Origin: an uncultured Alphaproteobacteria bacterium
GTDB lineage: Bacteria > Pseudomonadota > Alphaproteobacteria > Rhodobacterales > Rhodobacteraceae
DNA length: 14,777 bases
Assembly (NCBI GenBank): GCA_929200295.1
Contig: CAKMZE010000050.1
Span: forward strand, 1 to 14,777
Reading direction: 5' to 3'
This document shows, in pieces, positions 6,337 to 13,729 of this stretch (position 1 is the first letter of the stretch; each line of letters opens with the position of its first letter). Position numbers and translations under genes: made by a program. Below the pieces are notes generated by a model. The model was not told where the DNA came from, did not search any database, and worked only from the letters and a program-made list of their open reading frames with translations.

Positions 6337-6621
6337 ATGATTCGTTCCGAACTGATCCAAAAGATCGCAGATGAAAACCCGCATCTGTACCTGCGCGATG
6401 TTGAGAAAATTGTGAACACTATCTTTGAGGAAATCACCGGAGCTATGGCAGAGGGCAACCGCGTCGAGCTTCGCGGGTTCGGCGCATTTTCGGTCAAAAA
6501 GCGTGATGCAAGAACCGGGCGTAATCCACGCACTGGTGAATCTGTCGCGGTTGAGGAAACGCACGTGCCGTTCTTTAAAACCGGGAAATTACTGCGCGAC
6601 CGTTTGAACGGCGGGTCATGA
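6337..6621 (+). CDS. ihfB: Integration host factor subunit beta
   Basis: A 94-residue DNA-bending protein of the HU/IHF family. Residues 1-45 form the dimerisation helices (MIRSELIQKIADENPHLYLR at the start), followed by the conserved GFGAFSVKKRDARTGRNPRTGE segment (48-68) with the intercalating proline P64 in the arm, and the closing FFKTGKLLRDRL helix. The beta rather than alpha assignment follows from the N-terminus and from the lapA-type gene next to it. I chose ATG 6337 because GGGAGG lies 7 bases upstream; an in-frame ATG at 6316 would place that ribosome binding site inside the gene. With IHF alpha it acts in nucleoid structure, transcription and site-specific recombination. Confidence 0.96.
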   Translation: MIRSELIQKIADENPHLYLRDVEKIVNTIFEEITGAMAEGNRVELRGFGAFSVKKRDARTGRNPRTGESVAVEETHVPFFKTGKLLRDRLNGGS

Positions 6622-6628
6622 GGACAAC

Positions 6629-6979
6629 ATGAAATCAATACGCTACGGATTTTGGGCGATTATCGGCCTGTGTTTAATTCTGGTTGGGCTCTCTAATCAG
6701 GGTCCCGTGACTGTGCGCGCGATGCCCGATGCGCTTGCGAACCTTTTGGGGCTATCTTCTGATGTGCAACTGCCGCTCTTTGTTGTGATGTTCATCAGCG
6801 TTGGTGTTGGATTGCTCATTGGGTTCCTTTGGGAATGGGTCCGCGAACACCGCATCCGTGCTGATGCCCGCGCATCATCCCGGCAAGTGGCGGCGCTCAA
6901 ACAAGAGGTCGCAGCCCTGAAGCGTGATCAACAGGCTGACCCTGATGATGTGCTCGCATTGCTAGGGGAAGCCTCTTAA
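6629..6979 (+). CDS. LapA domain-containing membrane protein (DUF1049)
   Basis: A 116-residue protein with the LapA/DUF1049 layout: a first membrane helix (about residues 5-22), the motif GLSNQGPVTVR (20-30), a second helix (49-71) and a charged, coiled-coil-prone tail (72-101) on the cytoplasmic side. In enterobacteria LapA takes part in lipopolysaccharide assembly; the role in alphaproteobacteria is less clear. TGAGGA, overlapping the ihfB stop, serves as ribosome binding site. The ihfB-lapA order is widespread in proteobacteria, which supports the call. trpF begins 3 bases after its stop. Confidence 0.88.
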   Translation: MKSIRYGFWAIIGLCLILVGLSNQGPVTVRAMPDALANLLGLSSDVQLPLFVVMFISVGVGLLIGFLWEWVREHRIRADARASSRQVAALKQEVAALKRDQQADPDDVLALLGEAS

Positions 6980-6982
6980 TCA

Positions 6983-7627
6983 ATGGCGCGCGACACACGG
7001 GTTAAAATCTGCGGTCTCCGCGATGAGCCGTCGATCAAGGCGGCCTGTGACGCAGGTGCAGCCTATGTTGGATTTGTCTTTTTCGAGAAATCCCCGCGTC
7101 ATGTGAGCTATGCGCAGGCAGCCGATCTTGCCGCGCATGTGCCATTTGGTGTGGCCAAGGTTGCATTGGTCGTGAACGCCGATGACGCCATGCTTGACCA
7201 TCTTCTCACTCAGGTGCCGATTGATATCTTACAACTGCATGGCCATGAATCCCCTGAGCGTGTTTCGCAAGTCAAATCCCGCTTTGGTCTTCCGGTGATG
7301 AAGGCTGTTGGGGTGGCGACCGCATCTGATCTTATTGCGGCATCTGACTATGCCGATGTTGCTGATCAGCTTTTGATCGATGCAAAACCCCCGGAAAATG
7401 CAGAGCTGCCCGGGGGCAACGGGCTTTCCTTTGATTGGCGTTTGCTGACCGGTCGCAAATGGCCTGTCCCTTGGATGCTCGCAGGTGGGCTCACCCCCGA
7501 GAATGTCGCAGAGGCGATTACACTGACAGGTGCGCAGCAGGTCGATGTGTCCTCTGGTGTCGAAACAGCACCGGGGATTAAGGACGCCGCCCAAATCGCG
7601 GCCTTTTGCACCGCTGCACGGGCGTAG
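6983..7627 (+). CDS. trpF: Phosphoribosylanthranilate isomerase
   Basis: A 214-residue TIM-barrel enzyme that converts N-(5'-phosphoribosyl)-anthranilate to the carboxyphenylamino-deoxyribulose phosphate in tryptophan synthesis. The general base cysteine is in VKICGL (C10) and the general acid aspartate in LLIDAK (D133). Substrate phosphate-binding loops are seen at GGNGLSFDW (144-152), LAGGLTPENV (166-175) and DVSSGVE (188-194). Length is typical. The start is 3 bases after the lapA stop; GGGGAAG about 11 bases upstream is a slightly distant ribosome binding site. trpB follows after 117 bases. Confidence 0.97.
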   Translation: MARDTRVKICGLRDEPSIKAACDAGAAYVGFVFFEKSPRHVSYAQAADLAAHVPFGVAKVALVVNADDAMLDHLLTQVPIDILQLHGHESPERVSQVKSRFGLPVMKAVGVATASDLIAASDYADVADQLLIDAKPPENAELPGGNGLSFDWRLLTGRKWPVPWMLAGGLTPENVAEAITLTGAQQVDVSSGVETAPGIKDAAQIAAFCTAARA

Positions 7628-7744
7628 GCTACAGATTTTACCTGTATAAACCACCCTAGGCGCATGAGTCAGGGGCTTCTCTGTCTGGACGCCCCGCATT
7701 GATCCTAGTAGAGCTATGGTGCGCGCGATAGGGAGAGCACAGAC

Positions 7745-8977
7745 ATGGCCAACGATCAGATGAACTCATTCATGATTGGACCAGATGAAAATGGCCGATT
7801 TGGCGATTTTGGTGGGCGGTTTGTGTCCGAAACCCTGATGCCATTGATCCTCGAGCTTGAGGCGCAATATGAGAACGCAAAAACCGACGACAGCTTTTGG
7901 GCAGAGATGCATGATCTGTGGACCCATTATGTGGGCCGCCCCTCACCGCTTTATTTTGCCGAGCGGCTGACCGAACATTTGGGTGGTGCGAAAATTTACC
8001 TCAAGCGTGATGAGCTGAACCACACAGGCGCGCATAAGATCAACAACGTGCTAGGGCAGATCATCCTCGCCCGCCGCATGGGTAAAACACGAATTATCGC
8101 AGAAACAGGCGCAGGCCAGCATGGTGTGGCCACAGCGACCGTCTGTGCAAAATTTGGCCTGAAATGTGTGGTCTATATGGGCGCGCATGATGTTGAACGC
8201 CAAGCGCCCAATGTGTTCCGCATGCGGCTTTTGGGGGCCGAGGTGGTGCCTGTGACCTCTGGTCGTGGCACGCTAAAGGATGCGATGAACGATGCGCTGC
8301 GCGATTGGGTAACCAATGTGCGCGACACGTTCTACTGTATCGGCACAGTCGCAGGCCCGCACCCCTACCCCGCGATGGTGCGCGATTTCCAAGCGATTAT
8401 CGGCAAAGAGACAAAGTCGCAAATGCATGAGGCCGAGGGCCGCCTGCCGGACACGATTATCGCCGCCATTGGTGGTGGCTCTAACGCGATGGGGCTGTTT
8501 TACCCGTTCTTGGATGACCGCTCTGTCAATATCATCGGTGTTGAGGCTGGCGGCAAAGGCGTCAACCAAAAGATGGAGCATTGCGCCTCACTGACAGGCG
8601 GGCGCCCGGGTGTCTTGCATGGCAACCGCACATATTTGCTACAAGACAATGATGGGCAAATCCTCGAAGGGTTTTCGATCTCTGCGGGGCTTGATTACCC
8701 CGGCATCGGACCAGAGCACGCTTGGCTGCATGAGATCGGCCGTGCGCAATACGTATCCATCACAGATGTGGAGGCGCTTGAGGCGTTCCAGCTGAGCTGC
8801 CAGCTTGAGGGGATCATCCCCGCGCTTGAACCATCCCATGCCCTCGCCCATGTGATGAAAATCGCGCCAGAGCTGCCATCAGATCATCTGCTGGTGATGA
8901 ATATGTGTGGCCGTGGTGACAAAGACATCTTTACCGTCGCAAAACATCTGAATTTTGAAATGAGCGAGTTTGGCTAA
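7745..8977 (+). CDS. trpB: Tryptophan synthase beta subunit
   Basis: A 410-residue PLP enzyme that condenses indole with serine to give tryptophan. It shows GRFGDFGGRFVSETLMP near the N-terminus, the PLP-lysine in HTGAHKINN (K98), the catalytic glutamate in AETGAGQHG (E120), the phosphate-binding loop GGGSNAMG, and the C-terminal LSGRGDKD-equivalent CGRGDKD. A ribosome binding site GGGAGAG lies 8 bases before ATG 7745. trpA is not in the window. The stop codon lies 2 bases from the convergent DUF2237 gene, with no terminator between. The 117-base gap after trpF has no clear terminator, so read-through from trpF is likely. Confidence 0.98.
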   Translation: MANDQMNSFMIGPDENGRFGDFGGRFVSETLMPLILELEAQYENAKTDDSFWAEMHDLWTHYVGRPSPLYFAERLTEHLGGAKIYLKRDELNHTGAHKINNVLGQIILARRMGKTRIIAETGAGQHGVATATVCAKFGLKCVVYMGAHDVERQAPNVFRMRLLGAEVVPVTSGRGTLKDAMNDALRDWVTNVRDTFYCIGTVAGPHPYPAMVRDFQAIIGKETKSQMHEAEGRLPDTIIAAIGGGSNAMGLFYPFLDDRSVNIIGVEAGGKGVNQKMEHCASLTGGRPGVLHGNRTYLLQDNDGQILEGFSISAGLDYPGIGPEHAWLHEIGRAQYVSITDVEALEAFQLSCQLEGIIPALEPSHALAHVMKIAPELPSDHLLVMNMCGRGDKDIFTVAKHLNFEMSEFG

Positions 8978-8979
8978 CC

Positions 8980-9357
8980 CTAAGAGGCATGCGCTTTGCG
9001 CTGCAAAACCTCAAGCGGTACAATGTCGAGCGTTCTGATATGGGTTGCGTCCAGTTTTACCTCTGGCGCGCAGCCTTCGTCATAGGCTTGTAAAAACCGC
9101 GACGCACATAGACACCACGCATCCCCAGGCTTGAGCCCAGCAAAGCCGAACTCGGGGCGCGGTGTGCTCAGATCATTTCCAACATATGCAGAATAGGCGA
9201 GAAATTCGGCTGTCATGACAGCGCAAACCGTATGCAGCCCGGTATCCGCGTCACAGGTATCGCAAGACCCATTGCGAAAATACCCCGTGAGCGGCGCATG
9301 CGAACATGGGATCAAAGGATCGCCAAACACATTTATCGATGGATCTGGTTTCATCAT
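8980..9357 (-). CDS. DUF2237 family protein
   Basis: A 125-residue protein of the DUF2237 family, whose function is unknown. The diagnostic blocks are present: NVFGDPLIPCSHAPLTGYFR, the cysteine pair region SCDTCDADTGLHTVCAVMT, GNDLSTPRPEFGFAGLKPGD and WCLCASR, followed by ATHIRTLDIVPLEVL. Its many conserved cysteines and glycines would fit a metal- or redox-linked role, but nothing proves it. I chose ATG 9357 because it overlaps the stop of the upstream DUF2332 gene as ATGA and has AAGGA a few bases upstream; a second ATG follows at once (9354). Confidence 0.9.
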   Translation of the reverse strand: MMKPDPSINVFGDPLIPCSHAPLTGYFRNGSCDTCDADTGLHTVCAVMTAEFLAYSAYVGNDLSTPRPEFGFAGLKPGDAWCLCASRFLQAYDEGCAPEVKLDATHIRTLDIVPLEVLQRKAHAS

Positions 9358-10406
9358 ATGTTTCCTTTGCTTATTTCGTTTGGGGCCTGCCAATCCACCC
9401 AGCGCCCATGGAAATCGGCGCGCCCCATGTGGATCGTCACATCCTCTGGCCAAAGCCGCAGGGTCAGGGCCACCCCATTTGGCTGGCCATCTGTTTCCAT
9501 CATAAACCATGCGAGCGGTTTATCCCGGCGCGCATGCGCCCCTGCCGCTGCGATGATATCCGCGCCCCTCTCTTGTGACGCTTCGGGAAAATATTGCCAG
9601 GCAACTGTTGAGTAGATCAAATGCACGCAATGATCAGGTTGCGCAAGATTGCGTGAAAGCCAGCTCACGGCATCATCTTGCGCCACTGTCAGATCATTCA
9701 CAGAAATCGCGGCTTTGGTCTGCACCATACGCGACGGTTGATCCGGCCATAGATAGGCGCGCAAGCGCAAGGCATCATGGCTTGCGCGTGGATCCAACGG
9801 GTTTAGATCAACGCCGCGCCGCGCGATAACATCAGGTGTAGCATCAGGTGGCAAAGCCCCGGACCACTCTGGCGCCAAAGTAAGCGCTGCATTCTTTGGG
9901 CCATAGCGCGTGTCACCAACGGATAATGCATAATGATCCCACATCAGATTAAGCCCAGCGCTTGCGCCCAGCTCGGTCACTTGTAGTGGCAGCCCGTAAC
10001 GCGCGGTCAGCCAATGCCCCACAGCGATCAGCACGCTTGAACGGCGCACCTCATTCGTTTGCGGTGGGCTCTTTAGCCAAGCTGCGATGAAATCCGCCTC
10101 AGCGACAAAGGTGTCGCAAAGCGCATGCCAAAGCGTATCATCATCAACATCATGCGGCGGATAAACCTCTTGCAGATCCGCCCCGTTCAACACAACCGCA
10201 TGAAACGCACTGCACAACCGCAATGGGACAGAAGCCGACGCAGGCCCGATATCGCCCGTCCACCCATATATCGCATCCCGCAACGCGGTTTGCGGCAAGC
10301 TGCGCGTGGCGAACAATTGGCACAGCCGCCCCATAAAAGGTGAGCCTAAACTGCGGCATGCCTCCGCTTGTGTGAAAAACGCCTCTTGGACCTTTTCAGG
10401 GATCAA
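9354..10406 (-). CDS. DUF2332 family protein
   Basis: A 350-residue DUF2332-family protein of unknown function. The central motif TELGASAGLNLMWD (around residues 143-156) resembles the glycine-rich loop of S-adenosylmethionine-binding Rossmann folds, and the sequence has other family blocks: an N-terminal Q-E-CxxLGSPF region, RRGVDLNPLDP, RLRAYLWPDQ and VHLIYSTVAWQYFP. A methyltransferase-like fold is an inference. The only start giving a complete family N-terminus is TTG 10404-10406, which overlaps the pth stop as TTGA. Its own stop overlaps the DUF2237 start. It is therefore the middle gene of a translationally coupled pth-DUF2332-DUF2237 unit. Confidence 0.88.
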   Translation of the reverse strand: MIPEKVQEAFFTQAEACRSLGSPFMGRLCQLFATRSLPQTALRDAIYGWTGDIGPASASVPLRLCSAFHAVVLNGADLQEVYPPHDVDDDTLWHALCDTFVAEADFIAAWLKSPPQTNEVRRSSVLIAVGHWLTARYGLPLQVTELGASAGLNLMWDHYALSVGDTRYGPKNAALTLAPEWSGALPPDATPDVIARRGVDLNPLDPRASHDALRLRAYLWPDQPSRMVQTKAAISVNDLTVAQDDAVSWLSRNLAQPDHCVHLIYSTVAWQYFPEASQERGADIIAAAGAHARRDKPLAWFMMETDGQPNGVALTLRLWPEDVTIHMGRADFHGRWVDWQAPNEISKGNI

Positions 10407-11074
10407 GAAAACTTATCCATCAGCTTTTGCAAGGTTGAGCGCGCATCTGCGGCAGGCTCTTCTTGCTTTTGCGCTTTGGATTGAGAGGCTGTTTTGGACG
10501 ACCGTGGCGGTGCAACACGTTGGGCAATCGCGTTCAGAAACTGATCGCCCCGATCATCAATCAAAGCTGGAATACCATCGCCGATACCGCGCAAAAGATC
10601 ATCAAGCCAGTTTTGATCCGCCTTCGCAAAATCCCGCAACACATAGCCTGCCACCGCGTCCTTATGACCCGGATGCCCGATCCCGAGCCGCACACGGTCA
10701 TATTCTGCCCCGATATGCCCATGGATTGAGCGCAGTCCATTATGCCCGGCATGGCCACCACCTGTTTTCAGGCGGACCTTACCCGGTGCCAAATCAAGCT
10801 CATCATGAAAGACGACCACATCCTCAGGTGCGAGCTTGTGAAACCGCATGGCTTCACCCACAGATTGACCCGACAGGTTCATGAATGTCTCGGGCTTGAG
10901 CAGAACGGCTTTATCGCTTCCCAGACGTCCCTCACTGATCTGCCCCTGAAACTTTGTGCGCCACGCACCAAATTGATGATCGCGCGCGATCTGCTCCAAG
11001 GCCATAAAGCCAATGTTATGTCTGTTCTGCGCGTATTTCGCGCCGGGATTTCCAAGGCCAACAATCAGTTTCAT
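10403..11074 (-). CDS. pth: Peptidyl-tRNA hydrolase
   Basis: A 223-residue enzyme that frees tRNA from prematurely released peptidyl-tRNA. Catalytic and substrate residues are all visible: N9 in VGLGNPG, H19 in NRHNIGF, N66 in PETFMNLSG, D91 in FHDELDLAPG, and N112 in GGHAGHNGLRSI. After the core (to about 185) there is an Ala/Lys/Gln-rich C-terminal tail with a final amphipathic helix LQKLMDKFS, a common alphaproteobacterial extension. No strong ribosome binding site precedes the ATG. pth usually travels with rplY; here the two are separated by an unrelated gene on the opposite strand. Confidence 0.97.
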   Translation of the reverse strand: MKLIVGLGNPGAKYAQNRHNIGFMALEQIARDHQFGAWRTKFQGQISEGRLGSDKAVLLKPETFMNLSGQSVGEAMRFHKLAPEDVVVFHDELDLAPGKVRLKTGGGHAGHNGLRSIHGHIGAEYDRVRLGIGHPGHKDAVAGYVLRDFAKADQNWLDDLLRGIGDGIPALIDDRGDQFLNAIAQRVAPPRSSKTASQSKAQKQEEPAADARSTLQKLMDKFS

Positions 11075-11090
11075 AACGCTAGTTTACGCG

Positions 11091-11124
11091 ATGCTGCACG
11101 GCCGCGCCAGTGCAGATGCAGCAT
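11091..11124. repeat. 8-base inverted repeat between pth and the divergent gene
   Basis: ATGCTGCA (11091-11098) and TGCAGCAT (11117-11124) are perfect reverse complements, centred in the short divergent region between pth and the plus-strand gene at 11217. An alternative pairing CTGCAC / GTGCAG is also possible. It may be an operator or simply an mRNA hairpin in the pth leader. Confidence 0.35.
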
Positions 11125-11216
11125 TCGCCAACGCAGTTTGCACCCGCGACATTGCCGCTTTCATGCCAGCGCGCGCGCAATGCTATGATCGCACCTTAAC
11201 AATTATGGAGATCAAA

Positions 11217-11666
11217 ATGGCGATCACTCTCGACTACCAAGTAAATATGAGCTGCTATGGCACGAGTACGCCCGCGCAATCCATTGGCACAGATGGGTTA
11301 GCGACTTGTGTTGGCATTATCGCGGTCACGCCCACAGCCGTATTTTGTGGGCACATGGCCTCTGCTGTTGTCGTAAAGCCAAGCGATATCGACACATATG
11401 CTGAGCAAGCCTGTGAAAAGCTCAAAGCCGCATTAGGGGCATCTAGCATCGATCATACAAAGGTCACAAGCTGCGCATTATCGACAACAGCCGCAACAGA
11501 CCCAAGCTCAAAGGCGATCATGCAAGGGTTTCGTATGGTCTTTGCAGATGCACCAGACTTAAAAGCATCAGCTTTGTATTACAAAGAAAGCGCAATTAAA
11601 GGCACAAATGACAGCCTGAGCGGAGCCAACACGGTCAAGACCCCCGATGATTGGGACCTCACGTAA
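11217..11666 (+). CDS. Small protein with CheD/CNF-like Thr-Cys-His pattern
   Basis: A 149-residue protein that I do not recognise as a named family. No signal peptide or membrane segment is seen. The segment TDGLATCVG (T25-G33) followed by FCGHM (H46) resembles the active site of CheD glutamine deamidases (T-x-G-L-G-S-C-V ... GGxxH), with the same Thr-to-Cys spacing of six; CNF1- and BLF1-type toxins use a similar Cys-His arrangement. No chemotaxis genes are near. The rest is Ala/Ser/Thr-rich, with a second Cys-rich stretch KVTSCALSTTA (82-92). ATG 11217 was chosen because GGAG sits 6 bases upstream; an open frame reaches farther back, into the region over the pth start, without support. It is transcribed away from pth and ends in a strong terminator. 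Coding status is well supported; the enzyme idea is tentative. Confidence 0.7.
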   Translation: MAITLDYQVNMSCYGTSTPAQSIGTDGLATCVGIIAVTPTAVFCGHMASAVVVKPSDIDTYAEQACEKLKAALGASSIDHTKVTSCALSTTAATDPSSKAIMQGFRMVFADAPDLKASALYYKESAIKGTNDSLSGANTVKTPDDWDLT

Positions 11667-11673
11667 GAATAAA

Positions 11674-11698
11674 GGGCGCCTACATGAGGCGCCCTTTT
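11674..11698. terminator. Bidirectional rho-independent terminator
   Basis: GGGCGCC (11674-11680), loop TACATGA, GGCGCCC (11688-11694), then TTTT. On the other strand the stem is followed by TTTATT. It lies 7 bases after the plus-strand stop at 11666 and 31 bases after the minus-strand rplY stop, so it can serve both convergent genes. Confidence 0.92.
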
Positions 11699-11729
11699 GC
11701 ATTGGTTCAAAGGAAAAAGCCGAGACGGC

Positions 11730-12374
11730 TTATTCTTCTGCTGCGGCTTCTTCTGGTGCGGCACCATCATCAGCGGCGTCGTCTGCGTCATCATCAGCAG
11801 AAACTGTTTTTGGTGCTGAGATCGCAGCGATTGTAAATTCGCGGTCGATCACTGGCTTTGCGCCAGACGGCCAAGACACAGAAGTTGATGTAATCACGTC
11901 ACCAATCTGCGCCTCTGAAAGATCAATGTCGATGCTCTCAGGGATTTCAGATGCTGTCACATTCAGCTCAATCTCAGTCCGGTTAACGGTCAGCATGCCG
12001 CCCGCACTTTTGTACGGTGCTTTCTCCTCATTCACGAAGTTCACGTTCACAAAGAGGTTCACTTTGGATGTGCGGCGCAGGCGCATGAAATCAACGTGCG
12101 TTGGCAGGTCTTTGACCACGTCACGCTGCACGTTCCGGCAGATCACGCGCACGTCTTCCATGCCGTCAACCTTTAGATTGAACAGCGTAGCGAGAAAACG
12201 GCCCTTACGGAGCCGTGTCAGCAAATAGTTGAAATCCACGTTGATCGCGACAGGGTCAGCGCCACCGCCATAAACAACACCGGGCACCATGCCCTCACGG
12301 CGTGCTTGTCGGGCGGCCCCCTTGCCTGTCCCCGCGCGTGCCGTGGCTACAAGATCTGGAATCTGTCCAGCCAT
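11730..12374 (-). CDS. rplY: 50S ribosomal protein L25 (TL5/Ctc form)
   Basis: A 214-residue ribosomal protein that binds 5S rRNA. The N-terminal L25 domain (about 5-95) shows GTGKGAARQARREGMVPGVV and the strand DLPTHVDFMRL; the C-terminal Ctc domain (about 100-190) follows, ending in an acidic, Ala-rich tail DDDADDAADDGAAPEEAAAEE. I chose ATG 12372-12374 with GGAG 7 bases upstream; the open frame extends farther upstream but that part has no family similarity. A stable hairpin in its leader may matter for regulation. Its usual partner pth lies beyond the opposite-strand gene. Confidence 0.96.
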   Translation of the reverse strand: MAGQIPDLVATARAGTGKGAARQARREGMVPGVVYGGGADPVAINVDFNYLLTRLRKGRFLATLFNLKVDGMEDVRVICRNVQRDVVKDLPTHVDFMRLRRTSKVNLFVNVNFVNEEKAPYKSAGGMLTVNRTEIELNVTASEIPESIDIDLSEAQIGDVITSTSVSWPSGAKPVIDREFTIAAISAPKTVSADDDADDAADDGAAPEEAAAEE

Positions 12375-12395
12375 AAGTATTCTCCAATAATAAAG

Positions 12396-12422
12396 GGGCC
12401 GCCCTCCAAGGGTGTGCAGCCC
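12396..12422 (-). promoter_or_regulatory. Leader hairpin of rplY
   Basis: On the minus strand GGGCTGC ... GCGGCCC pairs (one G-T), with an inner CCCT-TGG-AGGG hairpin as an alternative, followed by CTTTATTATT and then the rplY ribosome binding site. The stem plus T-rich run just before the start resembles an attenuator or an autoregulatory ribosomal-protein leader. This is inferred from sequence alone. Confidence 0.4.
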
Positions 12423-12556
12423 AGATGAAGCTGCGCATATAGGCTGGAATCGCGGATTTGGAAAGAGGAAATATAAGAGCCTCACGCAAAACGCCGTGCG
12501 CACTGCCGCAGTACAAATCATGTGATGAATCAAAATTCAACTTGCGCTGCAACAAG

Positions 12557-13729
12557 ATGAATGCGACCCCACGTGTTATGAATATTCTCAGCGCCCTTTC
12601 CATATCACGCAAGCCTGCCTTGGCCTTTGTGATCATCGGCTTGTTTTGGGGCTACTATGCGGCGCATGTGCCTGTTTTCAAGGCGGTGCTTGGCGTTAAT
12701 GACGCGATCTTTGGCGTAATCCTTTTGGGGTCAGCGACCGGGCTTGTCACCGCGATGTTTGCGGCACCTTTGGTGGATCGTTACTTTGGCGCGCGCGGCA
12801 TGCAGATCGGGGCTGCGTTGTTTGTTGGTGCTTGGGTTTTTCCCAATTTCGCAACCACCCCATGGGCCTTTGCACTGAGCATGGGGATTGTGGGGCTTGC
12901 ATCAGGTATTCTTGATGTGGTGATGAATGCCCGTGTGAGCGAATTAGAAGCCCAAACGAGACGGTCATTAATGAACGCAAACCACGCGATGTTTTCTGTG
13001 GCTTATGCGCTAGGTGCAGGCATCGCGAGCATCACGCGCGCGGCTGATCTTCCCCCGATTTACGCCTTTGTGGTGCTAGGCGCGCTTGTTCTTATCTCCC
13101 TGCCCTATCTGTGTATGCCTGTTGTACAGGTTGATGCCCCCGCAGACGCGGCCCAGCGCTATCCGCTCTGGCCGATCTGTATCTGTGGGGGTATCGTATT
13201 GATCGCCTTCATGTCTGAGGCGGCTGTGGAAACATGGTCTGCCTTGCATATTGAACGCACCCTCATGGGGAATGCAGTCGAGGGGGCGCTTGGCCCCGCG
13301 ATGTTGGGTCTTACGATGGCCGTTGGGCGGTTCTCGGGGCAGGTCGTCTCTGATCGTTTGCGCGAGGTGCAGGTTGTCTATTGGGCGGCCGGTATATCTG
13401 CCACAGGGGCCGTGATTGCCAGCTTTGCGCCGTCACCGATCTTTGCCTATATCGGTTTCGGCATACTGGGTCTGGGCGTATCTGTTATCGGCCCTATGGG
13501 GCTGGCCCTCGTGGGCAAGGTCGTGGCACCGCATTTACGCACAGAGGCCATTAGCAAAGCCGCTGTCATCGGGTTTTCCGGGTTTTTCTTTGCGCCCGTT
13601 CTGATTGGCCTGACATCACAGGCCTTTGGCCTGCGTATCGCATTCTTATGTATTGCTGGGCTTTTGCTGCTGGCGATCCCATTTGCCCGCCTCGCAGCGC
13701 GGTTACCTATTCAGCAGGGCGAAAATTAA
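12557..13729 (+). CDS. MFS transporter, YbjJ-like
   Basis: A major facilitator superfamily protein of about 390 residues with roughly 12 predicted membrane helices. It follows the E. coli YbjJ pattern: an early GLFWGYYAAHVPVFK helix (in place of GLLMASWATRTPAI), the loop LVDRYFGARGM in the MFS motif A position between helices 2 and 3, MNARVSELEAQ before the NANHAMFSVAYALGAG helix, MSEAAVETWSA at helix 7, and MAVGRFSGQVVSDRLR, the second motif A copy. The substrate is unknown. The start is uncertain: ATG 12557 and ATG 12578 are both plausible and neither has a good ribosome binding site; the open frame begins at 12458. It is divergent from rplY and its stop shares TTAA with the stop of the convergent lldD-type gene. 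Confidence 0.85.
   Translation: MNATPRVMNILSALSISRKPALAFVIIGLFWGYYAAHVPVFKAVLGVNDAIFGVILLGSATGLVTAMFAAPLVDRYFGARGMQIGAALFVGAWVFPNFATTPWAFALSMGIVGLASGILDVVMNARVSELEAQTRRSLMNANHAMFSVAYALGAGIASITRAADLPPIYAFVVLGALVLISLPYLCMPVVQVDAPADAAQRYPLWPICICGGIVLIAFMSEAAVETWSALHIERTLMGNAVEGALGPAMLGLTMAVGRFSGQVVSDRLREVQVVYWAAGISATGAVIASFAPSPIFAYIGFGILGLGVSVIGPMGLALVGKVVAPHLRTEAISKAAVIGFSGFFFAPVLIGLTSQAFGLRIAFLCIAGLLLLAIPFARLAARLPIQQGEN

Noticed and set aside
5997..6638. A 213-codon minus-strand open frame over ihfB and its leader
   Set aside because: It is antisense to ihfB, has no recognisable protein pattern and no ribosome binding site.
7630..7646. TACAG / CTGTA inverted repeat between trpF and trpB as a terminator or operator
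   Set aside because: Only 5 bases per arm and no T-run; not above what chance would give.
11013..11216. A longer start for the CheD-like gene
   Set aside because: The extension overlaps the start of pth on the other strand and has no ribosome binding site, whereas ATG 11217 has GGAG at good spacing.
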